Origin: Pseudomonas fortuita
Lineage (GTDB): Bacteria; Pseudomonadota; Gammaproteobacteria; Pseudomonadales; Pseudomonadaceae
Length of the DNA: 64,000 nt
Assembly (NCBI RefSeq): GCF_026898135.2
Contig: NZ_CP114035.2
Coordinates: forward strand, 4,691,501 to 4,755,500
Direction of reading: 5' to 3'
A model generated the notes under the pieces. It made no database searches and was not told the origin of the DNA. It saw only the letters and a list, made by a program, of their open reading frames with translations. The number at the start of each line of letters is the position of its first letter. Within the stretch, counting starts at the first letter, position 1. The position numbers and the translations under genes are program-made. Of this stretch, positions 1 to 8,928 are shown one piece after another.

Positions 1-412
1 TGAAAAACTCGCCGCTGATGCTGTCGAAGCGGATCACCGCGGCACCGGCTACCGCCACCAGCGCCGCCAGCAGTGCCCATGGGTTGAAACGCCGGTTCAT
101 GGCGTCTTCGATCAGCGTCACGTGCAACGGCGTGAGGATGGTGAACAGCAGCACCTCCGGCACCGTGAGTACGCGGAAGCTCAGGTACAGGCAGACGTAG
201 GTGATGCCGTACTGCAGTGCGCCGATCAGCAGCATCGAGCGCATGAAACGCGGTTCGACCTGGCGCCAGCGGGTCAGCGGCAGGAACACCAGGCCGGCCA
301 GCAGCACCCGTGCGAGCACGGCGAAGTAGCTGTCGACGTGCCCGGCCAGGTACTCGCCGATCAGGCTGAAGGAAAACGCCTGGATCAGCGCGACGATTAT
401 CAGGTAGCCCAT
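1..412 (-). CDS. EamA/DMT-family transporter, N-terminal part (cut by window edge)
   Basis: The reverse strand encodes a start at ATG 412-410 (MGYLIIVALIQAFSFSLIGE) followed by about 137 residues of very hydrophobic protein that continues past base 1. Pairs of membrane helices separated by short basic loops (for example TRWRQVEPR) fit half of a 10-TM drug/metabolite transporter of the EamA family, which exports or imports amino acids, amines or carboxylates across the inner membrane. The substrate cannot be deduced. The gene diverges from nothing nearby; the next gene, azoR, is on the same strand upstream and is separated by its own terminator. Confidence 0.8.
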   Translation of the reverse strand, partial: MGYLIIVALIQAFSFSLIGEYLAGHVDSYFAVLARVLLAGLVFLPLTRWRQVEPRFMRSMLLIGALQYGITYVCLYLSFRVLTVPEVLLFTILTPLHVTLIEDAMNRRFNPWALLAALVAVAGAAVIRFDSISGEFF

Positions 413-562
413 GGTTGCCTCTCGTAATCAAGGCCGCGACCTTAGCGGGTTGCGCCGAATGAGTTCAACCATTCAGGTGCCTGTCATGGTTTTTTTGTTA
501 GGGCATAAATCGAGCGCCGCCCGCGCGGCGCATCGCGAGCACTACAAAGCTCAGTAGAGTCA

Positions 563-589
563 CAAAAAAAGCCCGGCCATTGGCCGGGC
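563..589 (-). terminator. Rho-independent terminator of azoR
   Basis: A 9-bp perfect inverted repeat (571-579 with 581-589, arms GCCCGGCCA/TGGCCGGGC) is followed on the reverse strand by seven T residues. It lies about 50 bases past the azoR stop codon, in the right orientation to end that transcript. Confidence 0.85.
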
Positions 590-641
590 AGTACACCCAA
601 AGGAGCAAAAACAGGTGTCAGGGTTGGGAATTCAGTAAACC

Positions 642-1241
642 TCAGGCCACTGCCGCCAGCCTGGCCTTGGCCTGGTTGACGCCTTTCTCGTGGAATTCGC
701 CACTCATGTTCAGGCCTTCGGCATGGATGAAGTCGACATCATGAATGCCAATGAACGCCATCACCTGGCGCAGGTACGGTTCCTGATGGTCGCTGGTGGC
801 GCCCGCATGGATACCGCCACGGGCAGTCAGGACCACGGCGCGCTTGCCGGTCAGCAGGCCCTGCGGGCCGGTGGGGGTGTACTTGAAGGTGATGCCGGCA
901 CGCAACACGTGGTCCAGCCAGGCCTTGAGGGTGCTGGGGATGGTGAAGTTGTACATGGGCGCAGCCATCACCAGCACGTCGGAGGCCAGCAATTCATCAG
1001 TCAATTCATTGGAACGGGCCAGGGCCTCAAGTTCGGCGGCGCTGCGCTGTTCTTCCGGCTTCATCCACCCACCCAGCAGGTTGGCGTCCAGGTGCGGCAC
1101 CGGGTTCACGGCCAGGTCACGCACAGTAATCTGATCAGCCGGGTGAGCGGCCTGCCATTGCTGGATGAAATCACGGGTCAGCTGACGGGAAACGGAATCC
1201 TGCTGGCGGGCGCTGCTTTCGATGATCAGTACGCGGGACAT
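642..1241 (-). CDS. azoR: FMN-dependent NADH-azoreductase
   Basis: A 199-aa flavodoxin-like quinone/azo reductase. It reduces azo dyes and quinones by two-electron transfers from NAD(P)H through FMN, in the cytosol. The N-terminal strand MSRVLIIESSARQQDSVSR is the FMN phosphate-binding region, and the loop MYNFTIPSTLKAWLDHVLR is the FMN-ring contact typical of AzoR/AcpD proteins. I chose ATG 1241 because GGAGG sits six bases ahead of it; an in-frame ATG at 1253 would add four residues and has no such site. It is monocistronic, with a terminator at 563-589. Pseudomonads carry several azoR paralogues and I cannot say which one this is. Confidence 0.92.
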   Translation of the reverse strand: MSRVLIIESSARQQDSVSRQLTRDFIQQWQAAHPADQITVRDLAVNPVPHLDANLLGGWMKPEEQRSAAELEALARSNELTDELLASDVLVMAAPMYNFTIPSTLKAWLDHVLRAGITFKYTPTGPQGLLTGKRAVVLTARGGIHAGATSDHQEPYLRQVMAFIGIHDVDFIHAEGLNMSGEFHEKGVNQAKARLAAVA

Positions 1242-1348
1242 GGGTGCCTCCATCGGCGAAAAGGGTGCGATTCGATGGAGGTGAGATTAAGGCTTGACCT
1301 ATCGATAAAAAAGCGTAAAAAGTGGGTTCAATCAATCGATTAATCAGT

Positions 1349-1663
1349 TTATTCCGGGCTGCAGTTCACGGCGATCCGTAGTTTGATGATCTGCCTGTTG
1401 AATTTGGCAGTGACATCCACGCTTTTACCGGCCGGCACGTTCACCCGGCGTACCCGCGGTGCCTCCGGGCCATTGCGGAAGGTCACCTTGCACGCCGCCG
1501 GCACTTGCCCATAGTTGTTGAGGGTAATGGCGCCGATGTCGTAGGCCGTGTCATAGGCGGTGTAGTCCAGCTTGACCCCGGTCAGTTCCTTTTCCACATC
1601 GATGGGATAGGCCATGGCCCCGAGGGGCAGGCACATCAGTATTGCCGCACAATATTTCTTCAT
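1349..1663 (-). CDS. Small secreted protein, function unknown
   Basis: A 104-aa protein with a clear signal peptide (MKKYCAAILMCLPLGAMA, probable cleavage after AMA). The mature part is about 86 residues with two cysteines that could form a disulfide in the periplasm. The segment ITLNNYGQVPAACKVTFRNG followed by VPAGKSVDV looks like a small beta-sandwich. Relatives in Pseudomonas are sometimes labelled 3-phosphoglycerate kinase; nothing in this sequence supports that name. It lies between azoR and the divergent LysR gene at 1712. Confidence 0.75.
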   Translation of the reverse strand: MKKYCAAILMCLPLGAMAYPIDVEKELTGVKLDYTAYDTAYDIGAITLNNYGQVPAACKVTFRNGPEAPRVRRVNVPAGKSVDVTAKFNRQIIKLRIAVNCSPE

Positions 1664-1711
1664 GGGCCGCTCTCCTTGAAAGAGCGCAGCTTAGGACAAC
1701 AGGAGCGAAAG

Positions 1712-2635
1712 ATGAAAGCGCCGCGCGTAACCCTTGACCAGTGGCGAACCCTGCAAGCAGTGGTCGATCACGGCGGGTTTGCCCAGGCCGCCGAGGCACT
1801 GCACCGCTCGCAGTCCTCGGTCAGCTACACCGTGGCCCGCATGCAGGAACAACTGGGTGTGCCGCTGCTGCGCATCGACGGCCGCAAGGCGGTGCTCACC
1901 GAGGCGGGCAACGTGTTGTTGCGTCGCTCTCGCCACCTGGTCAAGCAGGCCAGCCAGCTCGAAGACCTCGCCCACCATATGGAACAAGGCTGGGAAGCCG
2001 AGGTGCGCCTGGTGGTCGATGCCGCCTACCCCAGTGCCCGCCTGGTACGTGCCCTGGCCGCGTTCATGCCGCAAAGCCGCGGCTGCCGGGTGCGCCTGCG
2101 TGAAGAGGTGTTGTCGGGCGTAGAGGAAGTGATGCACGAAGGCATCGCCGACCTGGCCATCAGCAGCTACAGCATTGGCGGCTACCTGGGCGCCGAGCTG
2201 AGCGCGGTGGAGTTCGTCGCCGTCGCCCACCCTGAACACAGCCTTCACCGGCTGGGCAGGGAACTCACCTTCCAGGACCTGGAAAGCCAGCTACAGGTGG
2301 TCATCCGCGACTCCGGCCGCGCGCAGCCACGCGACGTTGGCTGGCTGGGTGCAGAGCAGCGCTGGACGGTCGGCAGCCTGGGCACCGCCTCCACCTTTGT
2401 CAGCAGCGGCCTGGGCTTTGCCTGGCTGCCCCGACACATGATCGAGCGCGAACTGCGCGAAGGTGTGCTCAAACCATTGCCGCTGGATCAGGGTGGCAGC
2501 CGCCACCCACTGTTCTACCTTTATTCGAGCAAAGAGAAGACCCTGGGCCCGGCCACGCAGATTCTCATCGAGCTGCTGCGCAACTTCGACACCGCGCCAC
2601 TGGACGTGCCCTTCGCAGCCCCCCCGCAAGCCTGA
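1712..2635 (+). CDS. LysR-family transcriptional regulator
   Basis: 307 aa. The N-terminal winged helix-turn-helix (residues about 5-65, with FAQAAEALHRSQSSVSYTVA as the recognition region) is followed by a LysR substrate-binding domain that ends in a proline-rich tail. ATG 1712 has AGGAG nine bases upstream. It is followed after 13 bases by an alpha/beta hydrolase gene and then by a cyclophilin gene, and all three may be cotranscribed. LysR proteins usually act on a divergent neighbour; here that is the small secreted protein at 1349-1663. The inducer is unknown. Confidence 0.9.
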   Translation: MKAPRVTLDQWRTLQAVVDHGGFAQAAEALHRSQSSVSYTVARMQEQLGVPLLRIDGRKAVLTEAGNVLLRRSRHLVKQASQLEDLAHHMEQGWEAEVRLVVDAAYPSARLVRALAAFMPQSRGCRVRLREEVLSGVEEVMHEGIADLAISSYSIGGYLGAELSAVEFVAVAHPEHSLHRLGRELTFQDLESQLQVVIRDSGRAQPRDVGWLGAEQRWTVGSLGTASTFVSSGLGFAWLPRHMIERELREGVLKPLPLDQGGSRHPLFYLYSSKEKTLGPATQILIELLRNFDTAPLDVPFAAPPQA

Positions 2636-2648
2636 GAGGACCGCGCCC

Positions 2649-3461
2649 ATGGCCTATTTCGAACACGAAGGATGCGCACTGCATTACGAGGAATATGGCC
2701 AGGGCGACCCGTTGGTGTTGCTGCACGGCCTGGGCTCCAGCTGCCAGGACTGGGAGTTGCAGGTGCCGGTGCTCAGCCGGCATTACCGGGTGATCCTCAT
2801 GGACATCCGCGGCCACGGTCGCTCCGACAAACCGCGCGACGGCTACCACATAGCCACCTTCAGTGCCGACCTGCTGGCCCTGCTCGAACACCTGCACACG
2901 GGGCCCGTGCACTTCGTCGGCCTGTCGATGGGGGGTATGGTCGGCTTCCAGTTTGCCGTCGACCACCCGCAATGGCTGCGCAGCCTGTGCATCGTCAACA
3001 GCGCCCCCGAAGTCAAGCGCCGTACCCGCAGCGACTGGCTGTGGTGGCTCAAGCGCTGGGGCCTGGCACGCCTCCTCAGTGTCGAAACTGTCGGCAAGGG
3101 CCTGGCCGAACGACTGTTCCCCAAGCCTCACCAGGCTGCCCTGCGGCAGAAGATGGCCCAACGCTGGGCGCGTAACGACAAGCGCGCCTACCTCAAGAGC
3201 TTCGACGCCATCGTCGACTGGGGCGTGCAGGAACGCATCGGCCGTATTCACTGTCCCAGTCTGGTCATCGCTGCCGACCACGATTACACCCCGATACAAC
3301 TGAAACAGCGTTACGTTGCCTTGATGCCCAACGCCAGGCTGGTGGTCATCGACGATTCGCGGCACGCTACGCCCCTCGATCAACCCGAGGTCTTCAACCA
3401 GACCCTGCTGCAGTTCCTCGCAGCCGCTTCCACCTCTCAAGGATCTTTGAGCCCATGCTGA
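2649..3461 (+). CDS. Alpha/beta-fold hydrolase
   Basis: A 270-aa cytosolic hydrolase. It shows the oxyanion-hole motif [10 protein letters not shown], the nucleophile elbow VGLSMGGM (Ser), an acidic residue near ADHDYTP and a C-terminal His in DDSRHATP, so the triad is complete. The overall pattern matches the 3-oxoadipate enol-lactonase/BioH-like group of carboxyl-ester hydrolases, but the substrate is not determined. Its last seven bases overlap the start of the cyclophilin gene (ATGCTGA at 3455-3461), which suggests translational coupling. Confidence 0.88.
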   Translation: MAYFEHEGCALHYEEYGQGDPLVLLHGLGSSCQDWELQVPVLSRHYRVILMDIRGHGRSDKPRDGYHIATFSADLLALLEHLHTGPVHFVGLSMGGMVGFQFAVDHPQWLRSLCIVNSAPEVKRRTRSDWLWWLKRWGLARLLSVETVGKGLAERLFPKPHQAALRQKMAQRWARNDKRAYLKSFDAIVDWGVQERIGRIHCPSLVIAADHDYTPIQLKQRYVALMPNARLVVIDDSRHATPLDQPEVFNQTLLQFLAAASTSQGSLSPC

Positions 3462-4012
3462 AAAAACTCCTGCTCACCGCCTGCTCGGTCGCCTTCGCCA
3501 CCAGCGTCATGGCTTCCGACAAGACCCCGCACGTCATGCTGGACACCAGCTTCGGCCAGGTCGAAATCGAGCTGAACGCCGAGAAGGCGCCGATCAGTAC
3601 CAAGAACTTCCTCGAGTACGTCGACAGCGGCTTCTACAACAACACCATTTTCCACCGAGTGATCCCCGGCTTCATGGTCCAGGGCGGCGGCTTTACTGAC
3701 CAGATGGTACAGAAGAACACCAAGGACCCGATCAAGAACGAGGCCAGCAATGGCCTGCTGAACACCCGCGGCACCCTGTCGATGGCGCGCACCTCCAACC
3801 CGAACTCCGCCACCAGCCAGTTCTTCATCAACGTAGCCGACAACGATTTCCTTAACCCGGGGCGCGACGCCGGGTACGCCGTGTTCGGCAAGGTGACCAA
3901 GGGTATGGACGTGGTCGACCAGATCGTCAACTCGCAAACCACCACCAAAAAAGGCATGCGTGATGTACCGGCCGACCCGGTCTACATCAAGTCGGCCAAA
4001 CGCATCGACTGA
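3455..4012 (+). CDS. ppiA: Periplasmic peptidyl-prolyl cis-trans isomerase, cyclophilin type
   Basis: 185 aa with a signal peptide ([20 protein letters not shown]). It then carries the cyclophilin core seen in Ppi[16 protein letters not shown] with the catalytic Arg, and [18 protein letters not shown] with the substrate-pocket residues. It catalyses proline isomerisation during folding of exported proteins. The start overlaps the stop of the hydrolase gene by seven bases. The name ppiA rests on family and predicted location; a second periplasmic cyclophilin elsewhere in the genome is possible. Confidence 0.9.
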   Translation: MLKKLLLTACSVAFATSVMASDKTPHVMLDTSFGQVEIELNAEKAPISTKNFLEYVDSGFYNNTIFHRVIPGFMVQGGGFTDQMVQKNTKDPIKNEASNGLLNTRGTLSMARTSNPNSATSQFFINVADNDFLNPGRDAGYAVFGKVTKGMDVVDQIVNSQTTTKKGMRDVPADPVYIKSAKRID

Positions 4013-4075
4013 CCGCAGGCTGCACAGGGACGTGCAACCGCCTGAGGGCCGGATGGAACAGGAGTGTCGTTACCC

Positions 4076-5916
4076 ATGCTGTACCGTCGTTTTGAACAAC
4101 TGATCGATATCTTTCGCGAAGCCCCCAGTGAATCGCCACCCACCACCGTGTGGCCGTTTGGCCGTTCTACCTGTATTACCTGCGCCAGGTGTGGCCCAGC
4201 TTCCTTGCCCTGCTGGTGGTCGGCCTGTTCGCCTCGCTGATTGAGGTGGCGATGTTCAGCTACCTCAGCCGCATCATCGACCTGGCCCAAGGTACGCCAA
4301 ATGCCAGCTTCTTCAGCGAGCACAGCGGTGAACTGATCTGGATGCTGGTGGTGATCCTGCTGCTGCGGCCGTTGTTTTTTGGCCTGCACGACCTGCTGGT
4401 ACATCAGACCATCAACCCCGGCATGACCAGCCTGATCCGCTGGCAAAACCACACTTATGTGCTCAAGCAGAGCCTGAATTTCTTCCAGAGCGACTTCGCC
4501 GGGCGCATTGCCCAGCGCATCATGCAGACCGGCAACTCGCTGCGTGATTCTGCCGTGCAGGCGGTGGACGCGTTGTGGCATGTGCTGATCTATGCGATCA
4601 CCTCGCTGGTGCTGTTTGCTGAAGCCGATTGGCGCCTGATGCTGCCGCTGCTGGTCTGGATCGCTGGCTACATCGCCGCGCTGTTCTACTTCGTGCCACG
4701 GGTCAAGGAACGTTCGGTGATCTCCTCCGACGCCCGCTCCAAGCTGATGGGGCGGATCGTCGACGGCTACACCAACATCGCGACGCTGAAGCTGTTCGCC
4801 CACACCGACTACGAGCAGCAGTACGCACGTGAGGCGATCCGCGAGCAAACCGAAAAAACCCAGCTGGCCTCGCGGGTAATTACCAGCATGGACGTGGTCA
4901 TCACCACACTCAACGGCCTGCTGGTGGTTGCCACCACAGGCCTGGCGCTGTGGCTGTGGAGCCAGTCACTGATCACCGTTGGCGCCATCGCCCTGGCCAC
5001 CGGCCTGGTGATCCGCATCGTCAACATGTCAGGCTGGATCATGTGGGTGGTCAACGGCATCTTCGAGAACATCGGCATGGTCCAGGACGGCCTGCAGACC
5101 ATTGCCCAGCCGGTTACCGTCACCGACCCGCCCAACGCGCCGGCGCTCAAGGTCAGCCGCGGCGCGGTGCATTTCGATGATGTCGACTTCCACTATGGCA
5201 AGGCTGCCAATGTGATCGAAGGGCTCGACCTGAACATTCGCCCGGGCGAAAAAATCGGCCTGATCGGCCCGTCCGGCGCGGGCAAGTCGACGTTGGTCAA
5301 CCTGCTGTTGCGCCTGTATGACGTGCAGGGCGGGCGCATCCTCATCGATGGCCAGGACATTGCCAAGGTGAGCCAGGCCAGCCTGCGCGCACAAATCGGC
5401 ATGATCACCCAGGACACCTCGTTGCTGCACCGCTCGATCCGCGACAACCTGCTGTACGGCCGCCCCGATGCCAGCGAGGCGCAGTTGCACGAAGCGGTAC
5501 GCCGCGCCCGCGCCGACGAGTTCATCCCGCAACTGTCGGACGCCCAGGGGCGCACCGGTTTCGATGCCCATGTGGGTGAGCGCGGGGTCAAGTTGTCGGG
5601 CGGCCAACGCCAGCGTATCGCCATCGCCCGGGTGCTGTTGAAGAATGCACCGATCCTGATCATGGACGAAGCCACTTCGGCGCTGGACTCGGAGGTGGAG
5701 GCCGCCATTCAGGAGAGCCTGGAGACGCTGATGCAGGGCAAGACGGTGATTGCCATTGCCCACCGGCTGTCGACCATTGCCCGGATGGACCGCCTGGTGG
5801 TGCTGGACAAGGGCCGGATTGTCGAAAGTGGCAGCCATGCGCAGTTGCTAGAGCAACAAGGGTTGTATGCCCGGTTATGGCACCACCAGACCGGGGGCTT
5901 TGTCGGGGCCGACTGA
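4076..5916 (+). pseudogene. ABC exporter (fused permease and ATPase), 5' end frameshifted
   Basis: A one-polypeptide ABC exporter: six membrane helices in the first half, then a nucleotide-binding domain with Walker A GPSGAGKST, signature LSGGQRQR, Walker B LIMDEATSALD and the H-loop in AHRLST. The natural start is most likely ATG 4076 (MLYRRFEQLIDIFREAP), preceded by GGAACAGGAG. That frame reads into an 8-bp tandem duplication (4151-4158 and 4159-4166, TGGCCGTT twice) and stops at 4238-4240 after 54 codons. Removing one copy joins it in frame to the long open frame starting WPFYLYYLRQ. The rest, from GTG 4150, is open for 588 codons. Only the cytosolic N-terminal 25 or so residues would be lost if translation restarted at GTG 4150, so activity may survive. 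The substrate is unknown. Confidence 0.85.
4151..4166 (+). repeat. 8-bp tandem duplication causing the ABC exporter frameshift
   Basis: TGGCCGTT occurs twice in direct succession. With one copy the reading is V-W-P-F-Y-L-Y-Y; with two copies the frame shifts by two and ends 72 bases later. Confidence 0.9.
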
Positions 5917-5938
5917 TCTGCGCTACGGCGCGCTTCTT

Positions 5939-6055
5939 GTAGGAGCGGCCTTGTGCCGCGAAAGGGCTGCGCAGCAGCCCCAGGTTTCAGCTTCGCAGCA
6001 ATAATTGCCGGGGCAGCTTTGCGGCCCTTTCGCGGCACAAGGCCGCTCCTACAGG
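5939..6055. repeat. REP pair, class A
   Basis: Two REP units in inverted orientation (each reading AGGAGCGGCCTTGTGCCGCG, with a short GC-rich inner arm) are separated by about 25 bases. They lie between the convergent ABC exporter and acyltransferase genes and could fold into a long hairpin in either transcript. Confidence 0.85.
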
Positions 6056-6079
6056 GATCGCGCTGCAGCCGAAGACGCA

Positions 6080-7207
6080 TCAGGCCCGGCGGTAGGGCAA
6101 CATCCCCCGCGCCTCCTCGGCATCCCCCCTCACCCCTTCGCGCTCCTGCAGCAGAAAATCCTCCACCGCCCGCCGCAACCCCGGGTGCAGCAGGTAATGC
6201 CATGACCGCGTGAGTACCGGCTCAAACCCACGTATCAGCTTGTGCTCGCCCTGCGCCCCGGCATCGAAACGCTGGTAACCCTCGGCAATGGCAAAGTCCA
6301 TGCCCTGGTAGAAACACGTTTCGAAATGCAGCCGGTCGAACTCATCCAGGCAACCCCAGTAGCGGCCAAACAGGCTATCGCCCCCCACCAGGCTCAAGGC
6401 CATCGCCACATCGCGCCCACCTTGACGGGCCATCACCACACGCAGCGCCTCGGGCATGCGCTCGGCCAGCAGGCTGAAAAAATCGCGCGTCAGGTAGGGG
6501 GCACGACGGCGCACCGCATAGGTGTTGGCATAGCACAGAAAGACGAAATCCCACTGTGCCTCGTCCAGTTCATCACCGCGGTACCAACGGAATTCGATGC
6601 CCTGCCCTGCCACCTGCTCTCGCTCCTTGCGCATCTGCTTGCGCTTGCGAGAGCTCAGGCTGTCGAGAAAGTCCTGGAAGTCGCGATACCCCCGGTTTTG
6701 CCAGTGGAACTGGCAACCCAAGCGTTCCATCCACCCAGGCAGGCCGGCCAACTGCGCGTCCAGCGCCGGGTCGGTGAAGTTGATGTGCGCACCTGAAAGC
6801 CCACCCTTGCCCAGATACTCCGGCAAGGCCTGCAGCATCAGCAAGCCGTCAGCCGGATCGGCCGCCAGCAGCCGTGGGCCGCTGACCGGGCTGAACGGCA
6901 CAGCGCCGAGCAGTTTTGGGTAGTAGGCGATGCCAGCCCGCTCACAGGCCTCCGCCCAACCATGATCGAACACATACTCGCCAAACGAGTGCCATTTGCG
7001 ATATGCCGGCAACAGTGCCCGTACCTGCCCGTCACGCTCCAGCACCAGGTGCTCGGCGGCCCAGCCGGTATTTCGCTGCACGCTGCCGCTGTCTTCCATC
7101 GCGCTGAGGAAGGCATGGCGCAGGAACGGTTGGCCCGCCGGCACCAGGGCATCCCAGGTGGCCGCCGGAAGATCACGCAAATGGGCAAGGCTATACAGGC
7201 TGGTCAC
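6080..7207 (-). CDS. FemAB/GNAT-like acyltransferase, peptidoglycan-biosynthesis type (DUF482)
   Basis: 375 aa from GTG 7207 (VTSLYSLAHLRDLPAATWDA). A TTG at 7264 would add 19 residues; neither start has a strong ribosome site, so the start is uncertain. The protein has the two GNAT-like lobes of the FemAB family: HWQNRGYRDFQDFLDSLSSR followed by the basic KRKQMRKEREQV helix, and a C-terminal lobe with HFETCFYQGMDFAI and GAQGEHKLIRGF. Members of this group are annotated as peptidoglycan biosynthesis or acetyltransferase proteins without proven substrates. It is convergent with the ABC exporter across a REP pair. Confidence 0.8.
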   Translation of the reverse strand: MTSLYSLAHLRDLPAATWDALVPAGQPFLRHAFLSAMEDSGSVQRNTGWAAEHLVLERDGQVRALLPAYRKWHSFGEYVFDHGWAEACERAGIAYYPKLLGAVPFSPVSGPRLLAADPADGLLMLQALPEYLGKGGLSGAHINFTDPALDAQLAGLPGWMERLGCQFHWQNRGYRDFQDFLDSLSSRKRKQMRKEREQVAGQGIEFRWYRGDELDEAQWDFVFLCYANTYAVRRRAPYLTRDFFSLLAERMPEALRVVMARQGGRDVAMALSLVGGDSLFGRYWGCLDEFDRLHFETCFYQGMDFAIAEGYQRFDAGAQGEHKLIRGFEPVLTRSWHYLLHPGLRRAVEDFLLQEREGVRGDAEEARGMLPYRRA

Positions 7208-7469
7208 GGTTTCGGCTCGCTGTCTGAAGGCCCTCAGTATCCCCAAGGATGGCCCGGCACTCAAATGACGAAAGCCAGGCTGATCCTTTTACTCTCAATT
7301 ACTTAACAACAGTGCCACTAATTAGACATTAATCTGTCATTGGCCCCCGCAATACTTGCGCCTGTTTTCCGGAACCCCAGAACCTGTCTATTCAGGCCCT
7401 TTCCGAAGACATGCCAACGCAGGGGCAGGCGCTTGAGCCTCCCCCATTTTTTTCAGTAGGGAGAACCTT

Positions 7470-8714
7470 ATGCGTCTTGTTTCTACACTTACCGGAGTGA
7501 GCCTCACCGGCATGATGCTGGCTCTGAGCGCCCCGGCCAGTGCTGCTGTCGACGCCAAGCTGCTCGAAATGCTCCGCGCCAATGGCTCGATCAACCAGGC
7601 GCAGTACAACGAACTGCAGGGCGACCTGGCAAAAGAAACCAAGGAAAAGGCCGACCAGAAAGCTCAGTCCGAACGTATGAGCTCCTTTGAACAAAAAGTG
7701 GCATGGGCCGCCAAGACCCAGATCAAGGGTGATGTGCGCCTGCGTTACGAAGACGTCAACGTTGACAACCCGATCTCCCGTAGCGGCAACCAGGACCGTG
7801 AGCGCGTGCGTGCCCGTGTCGGTTTCTACAGCGAGATCAACCCGCAGGTCGACGCTGGCGTGCGTGTGGCCACCGGTAGCAGCGCCGATGCTCGCTCGAC
7901 CAACCAAAGCCTGGACAACTATTTCGAGAAGAAATCGCTGTGGGTCGACCTGGCCTACCTCGACTGGCATCCGACTGCCGTGCCAAACCTGCACCTGATC
8001 GGCGGCAAGATGATGCAGCCATGGGTGAGCATGGGCGACATCATCTGGGACAGCGACATCAACCCTGAAGGCGTGGCGGCTACCTACAAGACCAACCTCG
8101 GCCCCGCCGAAGTGTTCGGCAGCATCGGCCACTACAACCTGAAAGACAACGTAGACGGCGACGGCGTGCAGTACAAGCACGACGCGCAGCTGTACGCGGC
8201 CCAGCTGGGTACCAAGTTCAACGCGGCTGACACCGTCAAGGTTACCGTGGGCGGCAGCATTTACGGCTACGACAACGACAAGGCCTCGGCTGCCCTGGCT
8301 TCGCTGGGCAACACCACCAACGAGTTCCAACTGGTGGAAGGTTTTGGCCAGGTCGACTTCACCGGCTTCGCCATCCCGCTGTCGGCTTACGGCCAGTTCG
8401 TCAAGAACACCGAAAGCACCGACGGCAAGGACAAGGCCTGGCTGGCCGGCCTGAAGAGCAAGATCGGCGCCTGGAGCCTGGACTACAACTACCGCGACGT
8501 ACAGCGTAACGGTGTAGTGAGCCTGTTCACCGACTCTGACTTCGGTAACGGCTTCACCGGTTCCCGTGGCCACAAGTTCAAGGTGGGTTACGAAATCGAC
8601 AAGAACTTTGCGCTGGGCGCGGCCTACATGATGGCCAAGACCGACTACTCCAACCTGCCGAACAGCGATGCTGACGTAGACACCCTGCAGGTGGACCTGG
8701 AAGCCAAATTCTAA
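7470..8714 (+). CDS. Putative outer-membrane porin
   Basis: 414 aa with a signal peptide cleaved after SAPASA. A short helical coiled segment (about residues 30-75, rich in K, E and Q) precedes a beta-barrel rich in alternating aromatic residues (GDVRLRYEDVNVD, FKVGYEIDKNFALGAAYMMA) that ends in the outer-membrane C-terminal signature LQVDLEAKF with terminal Phe. This layout fits the Porin_5 group of putative porins. GGGAGA lies ahead of ATG 7470. It is monocistronic, with a strong terminator at 8743-8782. The solute is not known. Confidence 0.88.
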   Translation: MRLVSTLTGVSLTGMMLALSAPASAAVDAKLLEMLRANGSINQAQYNELQGDLAKETKEKADQKAQSERMSSFEQKVAWAAKTQIKGDVRLRYEDVNVDNPISRSGNQDRERVRARVGFYSEINPQVDAGVRVATGSSADARSTNQSLDNYFEKKSLWVDLAYLDWHPTAVPNLHLIGGKMMQPWVSMGDIIWDSDINPEGVAATYKTNLGPAEVFGSIGHYNLKDNVDGDGVQYKHDAQLYAAQLGTKFNAADTVKVTVGGSIYGYDNDKASAALASLGNTTNEFQLVEGFGQVDFTGFAIPLSAYGQFVKNTESTDGKDKAWLAGLKSKIGAWSLDYNYRDVQRNGVVSLFTDSDFGNGFTGSRGHKFKVGYEIDKNFALGAAYMMAKTDYSNLPNSDADVDTLQVDLEAKF

Positions 8715-8742
8715 GCATCACCCTCTCTGCTTCAAGCTGAAG

Positions 8743-8782
8743 CGGGAAACGCCGACCCCATCCGGCGTTTCCCGTTTTTTTT
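8743..8782 (+). terminator. Rho-independent terminator of the porin gene
   Basis: A 12-bp perfect stem (8743-8754 with 8763-8774) with an 8-base loop is followed by eight T residues. It starts 28 bases after the porin stop codon. Confidence 0.95.
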
Positions 8783-8794
8783 GCCTGTGAAATT

Positions 8795-8903
8795 GTAGGG
8801 GGCTGCTTCGCAGCCCATTCGCGGCACAAGGCCGCTCCTACAATGGGACGCGATCCCTTGTAGGAGCGGCCTTGTGCCGCGAATGGGCCGCAAAGCGGCC
8901 CCC
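8795..8903. repeat. REP pair, class A
   Basis: Inverted REP units of the same class as at 5939 (CGGCACAAGGCCGCTCCTAC and its reverse complement), between the porin terminator and the convergent ketoacyl synthase gene. Confidence 0.85.
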
Positions 8904-8928
8904 GGCTATCTCGGATCAGACCAGGCAA

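Noticed and set aside
7340..7360. Possible sigma-54 promoter (TGGC…TTGC) ahead of the porin
   Set aside because: The distance between the GG and GC elements is 16 rather than 12 bases.
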